A DNA stretch of 64,000 bases from Enterobacterales bacterium (GTDB taxonomy: Bacteria; Pseudomonadota; Gammaproteobacteria; Enterobacterales; Enterobacteriaceae): assembly GCA_015654925.1 (NCBI GenBank), contig JAATFX010000035.1, positions 1 to 64,000 of the forward strand, written 5' to 3'. Position 1 is the first letter of the stretch. The number at the start of each line of letters is the position of its first letter. This document shows positions 29,754-38,651 of this stretch, one piece after another. The notes beneath the pieces were generated by a model. That model was not told the DNA's origin. It did not search any database and worked only from the letters and a program-made list of their open reading frames with translations. The translations under genes were made by a program, and so were the position numbers.

Positions 29754-29979
29754 GGCCGTTTAGCTGTGGGCGTTAAAATGGGGCAGGGAAGGGCCCCTCT
29801 GCACCAATTTGGTTCTTTCGCCGCGCTTTTGGCGCGCGCCGTATTGCGGCGTTGCCGGTAATGGCTTGATCCTCGTAAACAAAAGGTTAATTTCATCTGT
29901 GGCTAATTTCTGGCCCTTTAATTGCTTGGTCTTGTATATACATGTACATAATCAGCCATTTATTGGGGAGAGCCACTTG
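29754..29979. other. Leader of the amino-acid transporter operon
   Basis: 226 bp between the repeat and the binding-protein start. AT-rich from 29880 on. It holds the TGTATATACA operator candidate at 29933-29942 and the ribosome site GGGGAG at 29965-29970. I see nothing else. Confidence 0.4.
29931..29944 (+). promoter_or_regulatory. HutC-type operator candidate TGTA-TA-TACA
   Basis: CTTGTATATACATG contains the perfect palindrome TGTATATACA, followed at once by an overlapping ACATGT/TGTACA. The TGTA-N2-TACA pattern is that of GntR/HutC-family repressors of histidine utilisation. It sits 36-49 bp in front of an operon whose last transporter gene is followed by a HutH homologue, which makes a HutC-like regulator plausible. 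No such regulator gene is in the window. Confidence 0.45.
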
Positions 29980-30837
29980 ATGCGTCATAAAAAAACGTTC
30001 GCGAATTTTATGTTGGGGGGATTAGTCGCCACGGCCGTTTTGCTGGCGCTGCCTGCGCAGGCCAAGGAATGGACCAAGGTTACCATCGCCACCGAAGGTA
30101 GCTATGAGCCGTGGAATCTAACGCTGCCCGGCGGTAAGTTGAGTGGTTTTGAACCGGAGTTGATGGCGATTCTTTGTGAACGGATGCAGATGCAGTGCAA
30201 GCTGGTGGTGCAAAACTGGGACGGTATGATTGCCGGGCTGCAGGCGGGTAAATTCGACGTGTTGATGGATGCGATTGTGATTACCCCGGAGCGGCGCCAG
30301 GTAATTGATTTTACCATTCCTTATGCCGCTACCGCCGCCAGTTTCGTCTCGGTGGGGGGTAAGTTACTGCCCGAGGCCACCGGCGCAGGCGCCATTATCA
30401 AGTTGCCAAACGATCCCGCGGCCATCAACCCGGCCATCGCGGATTTGCGTACCGCGTTAAAGGGCAAGACCATCGGTATCGCCTCCGGCACGGTTTATAC
30501 GCCGTTTATCGATCAATATTTCAAGGATATCGCCACCGTGCGGGAGTATAACGCGTCGGCGGACGCCGTGCTCGACCTGCAGGCCGGACGCGTCGATGCG
30601 GTGTTTGATGATGTGACTTTCTTTACCTCCATTTTGTCCCGTCCGGAAAATAAAAATCTCGGGTTTAGCGGGTCCAAGCTCGGCGGTCCTATCTGGGGTG
30701 AAGGCGAGGCGCTGGGCATACGTAAACGCGATCCGGAATTAAAAGCCAAATTCGATGCGGCGATTAAAACCGCCCTGGCCGACGGCACGGTAAAAAAACT
30801 CAGCGAAAAATGGTTTAAAACCGACGTCACGCCGTAG
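29980..30837 (+). CDS. Amino-acid ABC transporter, periplasmic binding protein
   Basis: 285 residues from the ATG at 29980 (GGGGAG nine bases in front). A signal peptide ends at LPAQA. The mature protein is an SBP_bac_3 domain: ATEGSYEPWNLTLPGGKLSG, FEPELMAILCERM, NWDGMIAGLQAGKFDVLMDA and ITPERRQVIDFTIPY. The closest overall type is the opine/lysine-arginine-ornithine group (NocT/OccT/ArgT), which binds basic amino acids or derivatives. The neighbouring HutH homologue suggests histidine or a relative as ligand, but this is inference. Confidence 0.88.
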   Translation: MRHKKTFANFMLGGLVATAVLLALPAQAKEWTKVTIATEGSYEPWNLTLPGGKLSGFEPELMAILCERMQMQCKLVVQNWDGMIAGLQAGKFDVLMDAIVITPERRQVIDFTIPYAATAASFVSVGGKLLPEATGAGAIIKLPNDPAAINPAIADLRTALKGKTIGIASGTVYTPFIDQYFKDIATVREYNASADAVLDLQAGRVDAVFDDVTFFTSILSRPENKNLGFSGSKLGGPIWGEGEALGIRKRDPELKAKFDAAIKTALADGTVKKLSEKWFKTDVTP

Positions 30838-30912
30838 TCCATGACGTATCGCTTCCCCGCCGGGTTATTGCGGCGCGGGGTATCCTGACGGTTGCGAGCA
30901 GAGGCTGACATT

Positions 30913-31629
30913 ATGCTGGAAGCACTGGGATTCGGCGAGCATGGCTGGGGCGGTATGTTGCTGCTGGCCGCCCTGACGACGGTTGCCCTGACCCTGGCCG
31001 CGCTGCTGGTGGGCGCGGCGTTCGGCGCGCTGGTGGCCGCCGCCAGGCTGTCCCGCCGGCGCGTATTGCGCTGGTTGGGCGAAGGGTATTCGGTGATTTT
31101 TCGCGGGATTCCCGAGCTGTTGATTATTTATTTGTTCTATTTCGGCGGTTCCGGGCTGCTGACCTTAATCGGCCAGGCCTTTGGCGCGGATGGGTATATC
31201 GAAGTACCGGCGTTTCTAATCGGCGCCTTGGCCATCGGCATGATTTCCGGGTCTTATCAAGGGGAGGTGTACCGCGGGGCGGTGATGGCGATAGCGCCGG
31301 GCGAATTGGAGGCGGGTTATGCCATGGGCATGACCCGGACGGGCGTTTTACGCCGGATACTGTTTCCCCAGGTACTGCGGTTTTCGCTGCCGGGGCTGGC
31401 GAATGTCTGGCAAATGAGCCTGAAGGATTCGGCGCTGGTATCGGTGACCGGCATCGTTGAACTGCTGCGCGCCAGCCAGGTGGCGGCGGGGTCCACGCGG
31501 CACTATTTCACTTTTTATATTATTGGCGGCGCGTGTTATTTGGTTTTGACCGGCCTGTCCAATAACGCGTTCAATCGTGCGGAAAGGCGTCTGGGGCGCG
31601 CGGGGAAAACCCATTTTGCCGCCCGCTAA
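30913..31629 (+). CDS. Amino-acid ABC transporter permease (HisQ/OccQ type)
   Basis: 238 residues from the ATG at 30913, with GAGG about eight bases in front. Five or so membrane helices; the BPD_transp_1 coupling region reads GELEAGYAMGMTRTGVLRR, and VIFRGIPELLIIYLFYFGGS is the typical N-terminal conserved loop of HisQ-type permeases. Forms the channel with the next permease. 75 bp after the binding-protein gene, 26 bp before the second permease. Confidence 0.9.
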   Translation: MLEALGFGEHGWGGMLLLAALTTVALTLAALLVGAAFGALVAAARLSRRRVLRWLGEGYSVIFRGIPELLIIYLFYFGGSGLLTLIGQAFGADGYIEVPAFLIGALAIGMISGSYQGEVYRGAVMAIAPGELEAGYAMGMTRTGVLRRILFPQVLRFSLPGLANVWQMSLKDSALVSVTGIVELLRASQVAAGSTRHYFTFYIIGGACYLVLTGLSNNAFNRAERRLGRAGKTHFAAR

Positions 31630-31655
31630 CCCTTATCCCCGCCGGGAAATTCACT

Positions 31656-32420
31656 ATGATTGATTTTGCGTTCCTCAGCGATACGATGCTTAAGTTATTG
31701 GCGGCGCTGCCCACCACCCTGGGCCTGTTTTTCAGCTCGTTAATCCTCGGCGGCCTGCTGTCGTTGCTGATTGTGTCCCTGCGCGTCAGTCAATATCCGG
31801 CGCTGAGCTATTTTGGCCGCGGTTATATGATGGTGTTTCGCGGTTCGCCGCTGCTGATCCAGATGTTCCTGATTTATTACGGGCTGGGGCAGTTTGAGGC
31901 GGTGCGCGCCAGTCTGTTCTGGCCGGTATTGCGCTCGCCTTATTTGTGCGCGGTGCTGGCGCTGGCGTTATGCACCGCCGGTTATACCGCCGAGATCATC
32001 CGCGGTGGTTTGCTGTCCATTCCCCACGGCCAGATTGAGGCGGGTATGGCCAACGGCATGTCGCGCTGGGTACTGCTGCGGCGCATTGTCGGCCCCATCG
32101 CGCTGCGCTATGCGCTGCCGGCCTATTCCACCGAGGCCATTTTGCTGGTGAAATCCACCGCGCTCGCCAGCCTGGTCACCGTCTGGGATGTGACCGGGGT
32201 CGCCCAGCAGATCATCCAGCGTACTTACCGGACGATGGAGGTGTTTGTCTGCGCCGCGCTGATTTATCTGCTGCTCAACTTTATCCTGGTGCGCCTGTTT
32301 GCCGCCTGGGAGACCCGGCTTTCCCGGCATCTGCGGCCGCGCCCGGCGCTGGCGCCCGCCACCGTTATGCCATCCGCCGCCGGGCCCGACGACGAAACCA
32401 TGCCGAGGAATAAACAATGA
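31656..32420 (+). CDS. Amino-acid ABC transporter permease (HisM/OccM type)
   Basis: 254 residues. Second permease of the heterodimeric channel: [20 protein letters not shown] and the coupling loop [19 protein letters not shown], with the conserved [19 protein letters not shown] of HisM-type proteins. The C-terminal 25 residues beyond the last helix are Pro/Ala-rich and probably unstructured. The stop overlaps the ATG of the ATPase gene (ATGA), so translation should be coupled. Confidence 0.9.
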   Translation: MIDFAFLSDTMLKLLAALPTTLGLFFSSLILGGLLSLLIVSLRVSQYPALSYFGRGYMMVFRGSPLLIQMFLIYYGLGQFEAVRASLFWPVLRSPYLCAVLALALCTAGYTAEIIRGGLLSIPHGQIEAGMANGMSRWVLLRRIVGPIALRYALPAYSTEAILLVKSTALASLVTVWDVTGVAQQIIQRTYRTMEVFVCAALIYLLLNFILVRLFAAWETRLSRHLRPRPALAPATVMPSAAGPDDETMPRNKQ

Positions 32421-33205
32421 TTAAACCGGCCCTTATTACCTTGTCGATGATCGGTATTCGCAAATCCTTTGGCGACCAGTTGGTGTTAAAAGGTATTTCG
32501 CTGGATGCCCGGCAAGGGGACGTCATCTCGATATTGGGCGCCAGCGGTTCGGGCAAAAGTACATTTTTGCGCTGCATTAATTTGCTGGAGACCCCGGACG
32601 AAGGCACGGTGGCCATCGGCGGTGAAACCATTGTCATGAAACGCCACCGCCTGGGCCATCAACTGCCGGCCGACCGCCGCCAGATCGACAAGATTCGCGC
32701 CCGGCTCGGCATGGTGTTCCAGAATTTTAATCTGTGGTCCCATTTGACGGTGCTGCAAAACGTGATTGAAGCCCCGCTCCATGTACTTAAGCGTCCGCGC
32801 CGGGACTGCGTGGCGCAAGGAGAGGCGCTATTGGCGAAGGTGGGTTTGTATGACCGGCGTGATTTTTATCCGTCGCAGCTCTCGGGCGGCCAGCAGCAGC
32901 GGGTGGCCATTGCCCGCGCGCTGGCCATGGACCCGGAAGTGATGCTGTTCGATGAACCCACTTCCGCCCTGGACCCGGAACTGGTGGGCGAGGTGCTTAA
33001 AGTGATGCGCGCCCTGGCCGACGAGGGGCGCACCATGCTGGTGGTCACCCATGAAATGGGTTTTGCCCGCGGCGTTTCAAATCGGGTCGTGTTTATGCAC
33101 CAGGGTAATATCGAGGCCCAGGGCACGCCGGATGAGCTGTTTAATCATCATTCATCCGATCGTTTCCGGCAGTTTATTTCCAGCCACCATCAGCGCGCGC
33201 AATAA
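32417..33205 (+). CDS. Amino-acid ABC transporter ATP-binding protein (HisP type)
   Basis: 262 residues. Single ABC domain of the polar-amino-acid group: Walker [10 protein letters not shown] near residues 43-51, Q-loop [17 protein letters not shown], signature [15 protein letters not shown], Walker [21 protein letters not shown] and the switch His in [13 protein letters not shown]. The LWSHLTV wording is typical of HisP/OccP. Completes a four-gene importer; 48 bp before the HutH homologue. Confidence 0.93.
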   Translation: MIKPALITLSMIGIRKSFGDQLVLKGISLDARQGDVISILGASGSGKSTFLRCINLLETPDEGTVAIGGETIVMKRHRLGHQLPADRRQIDKIRARLGMVFQNFNLWSHLTVLQNVIEAPLHVLKRPRRDCVAQGEALLAKVGLYDRRDFYPSQLSGGQQQRVAIARALAMDPEVMLFDEPTSALDPELVGEVLKVMRALADEGRTMLVVTHEMGFARGVSNRVVFMHQGNIEAQGTPDELFNHHSSDRFRQFISSHHQRAQ

Positions 33206-33253
33206 CGGGCGCGGCGGCGATCGGCGTTCAGGATTGCAGGGGAGTGGGTCATT

Positions 33254-34768
33254 ATGTCTTTATCAAGGATTATCTGCGGCGACGGGCCGCTGGGCTGGCG
33301 GGATGTCAGCGCCGTCGCGCGGCGCGGCGCGCGGTTTCTGCTGTCCGATTCCGCCTGGGCGCGGATCGATAACGCCCGGGCCATCGTCGGGCGGGTGGTG
33401 GCCAGCGGCGAGCGGGCTTACGGCATCAATACCGGGCTCGGGGCGCTGTGCAATGTGGCCCTGCGTGACGAGCAGCTCGGCGCCCTGTCGCGCAATACCC
33501 TGCTCAGCCATGCCTGCGGGGTGGGGCCGGCGCTGCGCGAGGACCAGACCCGCGCCATTATCTGCGCGGCCGTGGTCAACTTCAGCCAGGGGAAATCCGG
33601 TATCCAGCGCGGGGTGGTCCAGGGGTTGCTCGATCTGCTTAACCACCAGATTACGCCGCAGGTGCCGTCGCAGGGTTCGGTGGGTTATCTGACCCATATG
33701 GCGCATATCGGCCTGGCGCTGCTGGGCATCGGCGAGGTGGACTATCGCGGCGGCACTTGCGCCGCCGCCGATGCGCTGGCGGCCGAAGGGTTAAAGCCGG
33801 TCCAGCTTGGCGCGAAGGACGGACTGTGCCTGGTGAACGGCACTCCCTGCATGACCGGTCTGAGCTGTTTGGCGCTGGATGATATTGTCCGCTTGGCGGA
33901 CTGGGCCGACGTCATCGGCGCCATGAGCTTTGAAGCGCTGCGCGGCCAGGCCGACGCCTTCGACCCGGAAATTCTGGCGTTAAAACCCCACCCCGGCATG
34001 CAACTGGTGGGGCGGCATCTGCGCTTGATGATTAATGGCAGCAAAAATATCATCGCCAGCCGCGGTCTGCGCACCCAGGACGCGCTAAGCATCCGCTCGA
34101 TACCGCAAATACACGGCGCCTGCCGCGACCAGATCGCCCATGCGCAGCGCCATATCGACATTGAATTGAATTCCGCCACCGATAATCCGCTGATTCTCGG
34201 GACGCCGGATAACTTTCGGGTGATATCCCAGGCCAATCCCCATGGGGAATCGGTGGCCATGGCCGCCGATCTGCTGGCGGTGGCCGCCGCCGAGTTGGGC
34301 GGGGTGGCCGAGCGGCGTATCGATCGTTTAGTGAATCCGCTGGTCAGCGGACTGCCGCCGTTTCTGGTCGGCGAACCGGGGGTCAACTCCGGCATGATGA
34401 TCGCCCAGTACGTGGCGGCCGCCCTGACCGGCGAAAACCGGCAACTGGCCCAACCCGCGGTAGTGAATAATTTTGTCACTTCCGGCCTGCAGGAGGATCA
34501 CCTGAGCATGGGGACCGGCGCGGCGCTGAAGCTGCACCGGTCGCTGGAGAACCTGATAAAAATCCTGGCCATTGAATATTTACTGGCGGCCCAGGCGCTG
34601 GAGTTTATCGGGCCGGACAACTGCGGCGACGGCACGCGGCGCGCCTGGGCGCTATTGCGCCGGGACATACCGGCCTATACGGTCGATCGCTGGCTGGCGC
34701 CCGATATCAACGGCGCGGCGCGGTTATTGCAGCGGGACCATCCGCCGGCCGGGCTGCTGGACGGGTAA
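33254..34768 (+). CDS. Histidine ammonia-lyase family protein lacking the MIO triad
   Basis: 504 residues, normal HutH length, covering the whole HAL/PAL fold. Kept: YGINTGLGAL with the catalytic Tyr (residue 56), LVNGTP, TQDALSIRSIPQIHGACRDQ, ELNSATDNPLIL, LPPFLVGEPGVNSGMMIAQY and QEDHLSMG. Missing: the Ala-Ser-Gly triad that cyclises to the MIO electrophile. HutH reads GSVG-ASG-DLAPLAHMAL; here GSVG (141-144) runs straight into YLTHMAHIGLALLG, so exactly three residues are gone and Asp is Tyr. The SGxNFH block is also changed to SQANPHGESVA. The frame is open, so this is not decay. Either another reaction or a non-catalytic role is likely. Calling it functional hutH would be unsafe. Confidence 0.85.
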   Translation: MSLSRIICGDGPLGWRDVSAVARRGARFLLSDSAWARIDNARAIVGRVVASGERAYGINTGLGALCNVALRDEQLGALSRNTLLSHACGVGPALREDQTRAIICAAVVNFSQGKSGIQRGVVQGLLDLLNHQITPQVPSQGSVGYLTHMAHIGLALLGIGEVDYRGGTCAAADALAAEGLKPVQLGAKDGLCLVNGTPCMTGLSCLALDDIVRLADWADVIGAMSFEALRGQADAFDPEILALKPHPGMQLVGRHLRLMINGSKNIIASRGLRTQDALSIRSIPQIHGACRDQIAHAQRHIDIELNSATDNPLILGTPDNFRVISQANPHGESVAMAADLLAVAAAELGGVAERRIDRLVNPLVSGLPPFLVGEPGVNSGMMIAQYVAAALTGENRQLAQPAVVNNFVTSGLQEDHLSMGTGAALKLHRSLENLIKILAIEYLLAAQALEFIGPDNCGDGTRRAWALLRRDIPAYTVDRWLAPDINGAARLLQRDHPPAGLLDG

Positions 34769-34912
34769 AGCCCTACCGCCAGCGGGCGTTAACGCCGCGC
34801 GCGGATGAGGGGAAGTTTCTTGATAAATCATGGTATTGATGTAAAAGCGACCGATTACAGGTAAGGTAGGGAAGACTTGTTTCCCCATAACCTTTTTATC
34901 GGAGAACGAACC

Positions 34913-35881
34913 ATGATCGTTAAAGCCTTCACCCGCGCCGCCCTGCTGCTGCTCGCCGCGATGGCGATGCCTATGGCCCATGCGGCCGCCACGGCGCAAA
35001 TCAAGACCCAGGCGCCCGGCTATTACCGGATTATGATCGGCACCGCCGAGGTCACCGCGCTGTATGACGGCAGTTCCACCTTTCCCCTGACGTTATTTAA
35101 AAACGCCACGCCCGAGACCCTTGACCGTTATGTCGAGGAGATCAACGGCAATGCGCCGAAAGTGGTGAACGGCTCGGTCAACAGCTTCCTGATTAATACC
35201 GGCGAACATCTGATCCTGATTGATAGCGGCGGCGGCAAACTGCTTGGGCCGGGATTCGGCCAGGTTATGGCCAACCTCAAGGCCGCCGGCTACTCGCCGG
35301 AACAGGTGGATACCATATTACTTACCCATATGCATGGGGATCATATCGGCGGCCTGGTTACCGCGGACGGCCGGCCGGCTTACCCTAACGCCACCATCTG
35401 GACGTCAAAAGCCGAGGCGGACTACTGGCTGTCAGCGGCCAATGCCGCCAAGGCGCCCAAGGCGCAGCAGGCCGGTTTCCAGCGCGCCAGGGATATCCTG
35501 ACCCCGTTTAAAGATGGCGGCAAACTCAAGTTTTTCACCGCCGGCAAGGATCTGCTGCCCGGCGTGCAGCCTATAGCCTTGCCGGGGCATACGCCCGGAC
35601 ACACCGGTTTTGTGTTGGAGCAGGGTGGGCAACGGATTCTATTCTGGGGTGATATCGTCCACTACTCCGCGCTACAGTTGCCCCATCCCGAGCTGGCTGT
35701 GGGTTTTGACGCCGATGGCGTACAGGCGGTCAAAACCCGCGACGCGCTGCTAAAACTCATGGCGCATCAGCAAACGCTAATCGCCGGCGCCCATATTACC
35801 TTTCCCGGTATCGGTTATGTGAGCGCCGACGAACGCCAGGGCTATCGCTGGACGCCGGTAGGCTACGGCGAGGTACGCTGA
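34913..35881 (+). CDS. Periplasmic metallo-beta-lactamase-fold hydrolase
   Basis: 322 residues from the ATG at 34913 (GGAGA in front). An N-terminal signal peptide ends at AHAAA. The zinc-binding motif THMHGDHIGG near residue 145 and later LPGHTPGHTGFVL and LFWGDIVHYS supply the metal ligands of the MBL fold. Relatives act on lactones, esters or other small molecules. It lies 144 bp after the HutH homologue and may have its own promoter. Substrate unknown. Confidence 0.87.
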   Translation: MIVKAFTRAALLLLAAMAMPMAHAAATAQIKTQAPGYYRIMIGTAEVTALYDGSSTFPLTLFKNATPETLDRYVEEINGNAPKVVNGSVNSFLINTGEHLILIDSGGGKLLGPGFGQVMANLKAAGYSPEQVDTILLTHMHGDHIGGLVTADGRPAYPNATIWTSKAEADYWLSAANAAKAPKAQQAGFQRARDILTPFKDGGKLKFFTAGKDLLPGVQPIALPGHTPGHTGFVLEQGGQRILFWGDIVHYSALQLPHPELAVGFDADGVQAVKTRDALLKLMAHQQTLIAGAHITFPGIGYVSADERQGYRWTPVGYGEVR

Positions 35882-35917
35882 TTGGCCGGCAATTGATTTT
35901 GCCTGCGCGGCGGCTGG

Positions 35918-37216
35918 CTACAAATCGGTCAGGGTATCGCCGCCGTCGAGGATAATGCGCAGGCGGCCGGCGTCGATACGCAGGCGCAGATGACGGTAGG
36001 TTATCAGATAATACAGTCCCACCAGCACGGCGGCAAAGCCCGACGCGGCGCCGATTCCCATGGCCTGGCGCGGGCCGTAATTATCCGCGGCCCAGCCGAT
36101 AATCAGGGCGCCGATAGGGGTTCCGCCCAGGGATACGGCCAGAAAGATCGCCATGACGCGGCCCCGCATGGCGGGTTCGGTCGACAACTGCACCAGGCTG
36201 ATGGCCGTGGTGGTCAAGGTTTGGGCCGTTATGCCGATGGCCACCAGCACGGCGCTGAACAGGATATAGTTGGGCATGATCGCGGCCAGCGCCAGGCCGA
36301 GGCTGAAAAGTAGCGTATTGGTGAACAGCAGGGTCACGCCGGTGGCGGTGCGTCTGGCGGCGAGCAGCGCGCCGACCACCGAGCCGCAGGCCATGATTGA
36401 CGTCAATAGTCCGTATTGGCCGGCCCCGGCATGGAACACCTTCACCGCCATGGCGGAAATGAATATCGGGAAATTAAGGCCGAAGGTCCCCACCAGAAAA
36501 ATCATCAACAAAATGGTTTTCAGTTCCGGATACTGCCAGACATAACGAAACCCGCCGACCAGGCTTCCCGCCGCCCTGCCCCCGTAGCGGCGGGCATGTA
36601 AGTCATCCAAACGCAGGAACTTCAGCGAGGCGATCACCGCCGCGAACGAGGCGGCGTTAATCAGGAATAACCAGCCGGAGCCCACGACGGCAATCAACAC
36701 GCCGGCGGCGGCCGGGCCCACCATGCGCGCGGCGTTAAACGAGGTGGAGTTTAAGGCCACCGCGTTGGATAAATCGGTTTCGGCCACCAGCTCGCTGACA
36801 AATGTCTGGCGCGCGGGCGCGTCAAACGCCCCGACGCACCCAAGCAGCAAGGCAAAGACGTAGACATGCCATAACTGGGCCAGACCGGCCACGGTCAGGA
36901 TGCCCAGTCCCAGGGCCAGCAGGCCCATGGCTCCCTGGGTGGCAATCAGCAGTTTACGGCGATCGAAATAGTCGGCGGCAAAGCCGGTCAGGGGCAACAG
37001 CAGCAGCTGTGGTCCAAATTGCAGCGCGGTGACCACGCCGACCGCGGTGGCATTATGGTGGGTCAATTGGGTCAATACCAGCCAGTCCTGGGCGGTGCGT
37101 TGCATCCAGGTGCCGATATTGGATACCAGCGACCCGCCGGCCCAGAGCCGGTAATTGTAATTGCCCAGGGAGCGAAACATCCCTTTGCGCATACCGCCCG
37201 CCGGATTCATCGGCAT
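35918..37216 (-). CDS. MFS transporter, probable drug exporter
   Basis: 432 residues with 12 predicted membrane helices. The N-terminus RSLGNYNYRLWAGGSLVSNIGTWMQRTAQDWLVL is spread over residues 15-48 and marks the MFS_3/EntS-like branch; DYFDRRKLLIATQ is the loop 2-3 motif. The start may be Met1, Met9 or Met13. It lies 107 bp downstream of a marR gene on the same strand, so it is probably under that regulator and exports a toxic compound. Confidence 0.86.
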   Translation of the reverse strand: MPMNPAGGMRKGMFRSLGNYNYRLWAGGSLVSNIGTWMQRTAQDWLVLTQLTHHNATAVGVVTALQFGPQLLLLPLTGFAADYFDRRKLLIATQGAMGLLALGLGILTVAGLAQLWHVYVFALLLGCVGAFDAPARQTFVSELVAETDLSNAVALNSTSFNAARMVGPAAAGVLIAVVGSGWLFLINAASFAAVIASLKFLRLDDLHARRYGGRAAGSLVGGFRYVWQYPELKTILLMIFLVGTFGLNFPIFISAMAVKVFHAGAGQYGLLTSIMACGSVVGALLAARRTATGVTLLFTNTLLFSLGLALAAIMPNYILFSAVLVAIGITAQTLTTTAISLVQLSTEPAMRGRVMAIFLAVSLGGTPIGALIIGWAADNYGPRQAMGIGAASGFAAVLVGLYYLITYRHLRLRIDAGRLRIILDGGDTLTDL

Positions 37217-37323
37217 ACGCCCTTGGGCAGCCTGCCGGCAGCAAGGACGGTGTGCGGATCAAAGGCGATAGCGATCATGGCGTTCTCCTGCTGGTGATAT
37301 GAACCGGGGTACACGGTGCGGGG

Positions 37324-37785
37324 CTACGGGCTGACCAGGCGCTTGAGCAGTTCAACGGCATTGGCGATGTCCTGCTGCTCGGCCGGGGTGAATTGGCTGG
37401 CGATGGCGTAATATAACCAATCCTCGCGCGCCGCCAGATTGGCCGCGATCATATCCCGGCAGGCGGCGGTGAGGGATAAGATGGTTCGGCGTCCGTCGGC
37501 CGGGTCGGCCGCGCCGCTCACCCATCCGGCCGCCAGCAAGGCGGATACGGTGGCGCCCATGGACTGCGGGCGCACCCCTTCGGCCTTGGCGAGGTCGGTT
37601 ACCGTCGCGGGGCCTTTACGGTATAAATGGCTCAGCGCCGAGATCTGGGCCGCGGTCAGCCCTGTGGGATGGGTCTCTTCGCGCAGGCGCCGCTTTAAGC
37701 GGCCGAGCAGTACGCGCAGTTCTCCCGCCAGCAGCAAGGCGCCGGCGTTAGCGGGATTGTTTGATGGCTTATTATTAATTGTCAT
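37324..37785 (-). CDS. MarR-family transcriptional regulator
   Basis: 153 residues. Winged-helix core with LTAAQISALSHLYRKGPATVTDLAKAEG, the recognition helix VRPQSMGATVSALLAAGWV and the wing DPADGRRTILSLT. Directly in front of it is a perfect 14-bp inverted repeat, the likely autoregulatory operator. The MFS exporter follows, giving the common repressor-pump pair. Confidence 0.9.
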   Translation of the reverse strand: MTINNKPSNNPANAGALLLAGELRVLLGRLKRRLREETHPTGLTAAQISALSHLYRKGPATVTDLAKAEGVRPQSMGATVSALLAAGWVSGAADPADGRRTILSLTAACRDMIAANLAAREDWLYYAIASQFTPAEQQDIANAVELLKRLVSP

Positions 37786-37802
37786 GAATGAAAACTAGCA
37801 GG

Positions 37803-37834
37803 TATGAAGGTAAGCTACCAAGCTTACCTTCATA
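37803..37834. promoter_or_regulatory. Perfect 14-bp inverted repeat, probable MarR operator
   Basis: TATGAAGGTAAGCT at 37803-37816 and its exact reverse complement AGCTTACCTTCATA at 37821-37834, separated by ACCA. It begins 18 bp upstream of the marR start, where the promoter should be, so binding would block marR-MFS transcription. There is no T-run, which argues against a terminator for the DCC gene lying upstream. Confidence 0.65.
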
Positions 37835-37887
37835 AAAATTGCCTGTATCTGTTACCGCGGGTTACTAAACATCAATGGCGGGCCGGC

Positions 37888-38385
37888 TCAGCCTTGGCCG
37901 CCGTCAAGATATCGCCGCCCCTGGCCGTCGTGCGGCGGCGGGGTGCCCGCCGGCAGCTTGCCGAACCACCGGTAGCGATTACGGGCAATGCCGTTGTAGA
38001 CGCCGTCGCGCAGCGCCCGGGGGAAAAAACGCAGGATTTTCAGGGCGCGCCAGGGCCAGCCAAGCTGTCCCAGGGCGGCGATAAACGCCTGCGATCTTAC
38101 CGAGACCTCGCCGTTGGCGATATAGGCGATGGTATTGAAGTTATCGGTGGGTAAACCCGCCCAGCGCAAAAGGTCCTGGCCCGCCGGCGATTGCGCCGTG
38201 GCCAGATGGATTTTTTTCGCGCGATCCGCGCGAATCAACACCCGAATCAATCGCTGGCATAACACGCATTCCCCGTCAAACAGCATTACGCGTTCGCCGG
38301 CCAGCAGATGGGGCGGCGGCGTGAGCCGTTCGTTGCGAATGACATAGAGAAGCGGTGCGCTGGACTTGGGTTTGACATTTTGCAT
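37888..38385 (-). CDS. DCC-family (DUF393) thiol-disulfide oxidoreductase-like protein
   Basis: 165 residues from the ATG at 38385, with AAGGGG ten bases in front; an upstream frame extension to 38448 has no such site. The DCC signature VMLFDGECVLCQRLIRVLIRAD (in residues 33-54, D-G-x-C-x-x-C) and the LAxxxSPAG block are present. The Cys pair suggests redox activity, unproven for the family. No operon partner: it is divergent from the aldo/keto reductase. Confidence 0.82.
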   Translation of the reverse strand: MQNVKPKSSAPLLYVIRNERLTPPPHLLAGERVMLFDGECVLCQRLIRVLIRADRAKKIHLATAQSPAGQDLLRWAGLPTDNFNTIAYIANGEVSVRSQAFIAALGQLGWPWRALKILRFFPRALRDGVYNGIARNRYRWFGKLPAGTPPPHDGQGRRYLDGGQG

Positions 38386-38651
38386 GGTGCTTACCCCTTG
38401 CGGGTAAAAAATACCCTCTTGAATATCAGGTGTTTTCAGCATAAGCAATCATAGGGAAAATGTAGGGATCGAGGTCACACTGCTAACAACCGGGGCCCGC
38501 GTCGCGGGTAACACTTAGATACCTATGATTGGGGAATTTTCCGCCCATAATCCGTATTATTTTCTAAAGGGGTGAATTAACGCGGCTAAAGACCCTGGAA
38601 AGGATAGTGCGACATTTCATTTTCGTAAGAACTATTCATTTTGGAGGAACT

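Noticed and set aside
33401..33409. Ala-Ser-Gly at residues 50-52 of the HutH homologue as an alternative MIO triad
   Set aside because: It lies just in front of the YGINTG loop, not in the GSVG helix where the cofactor forms, and ordinary HutH proteins are variable there.
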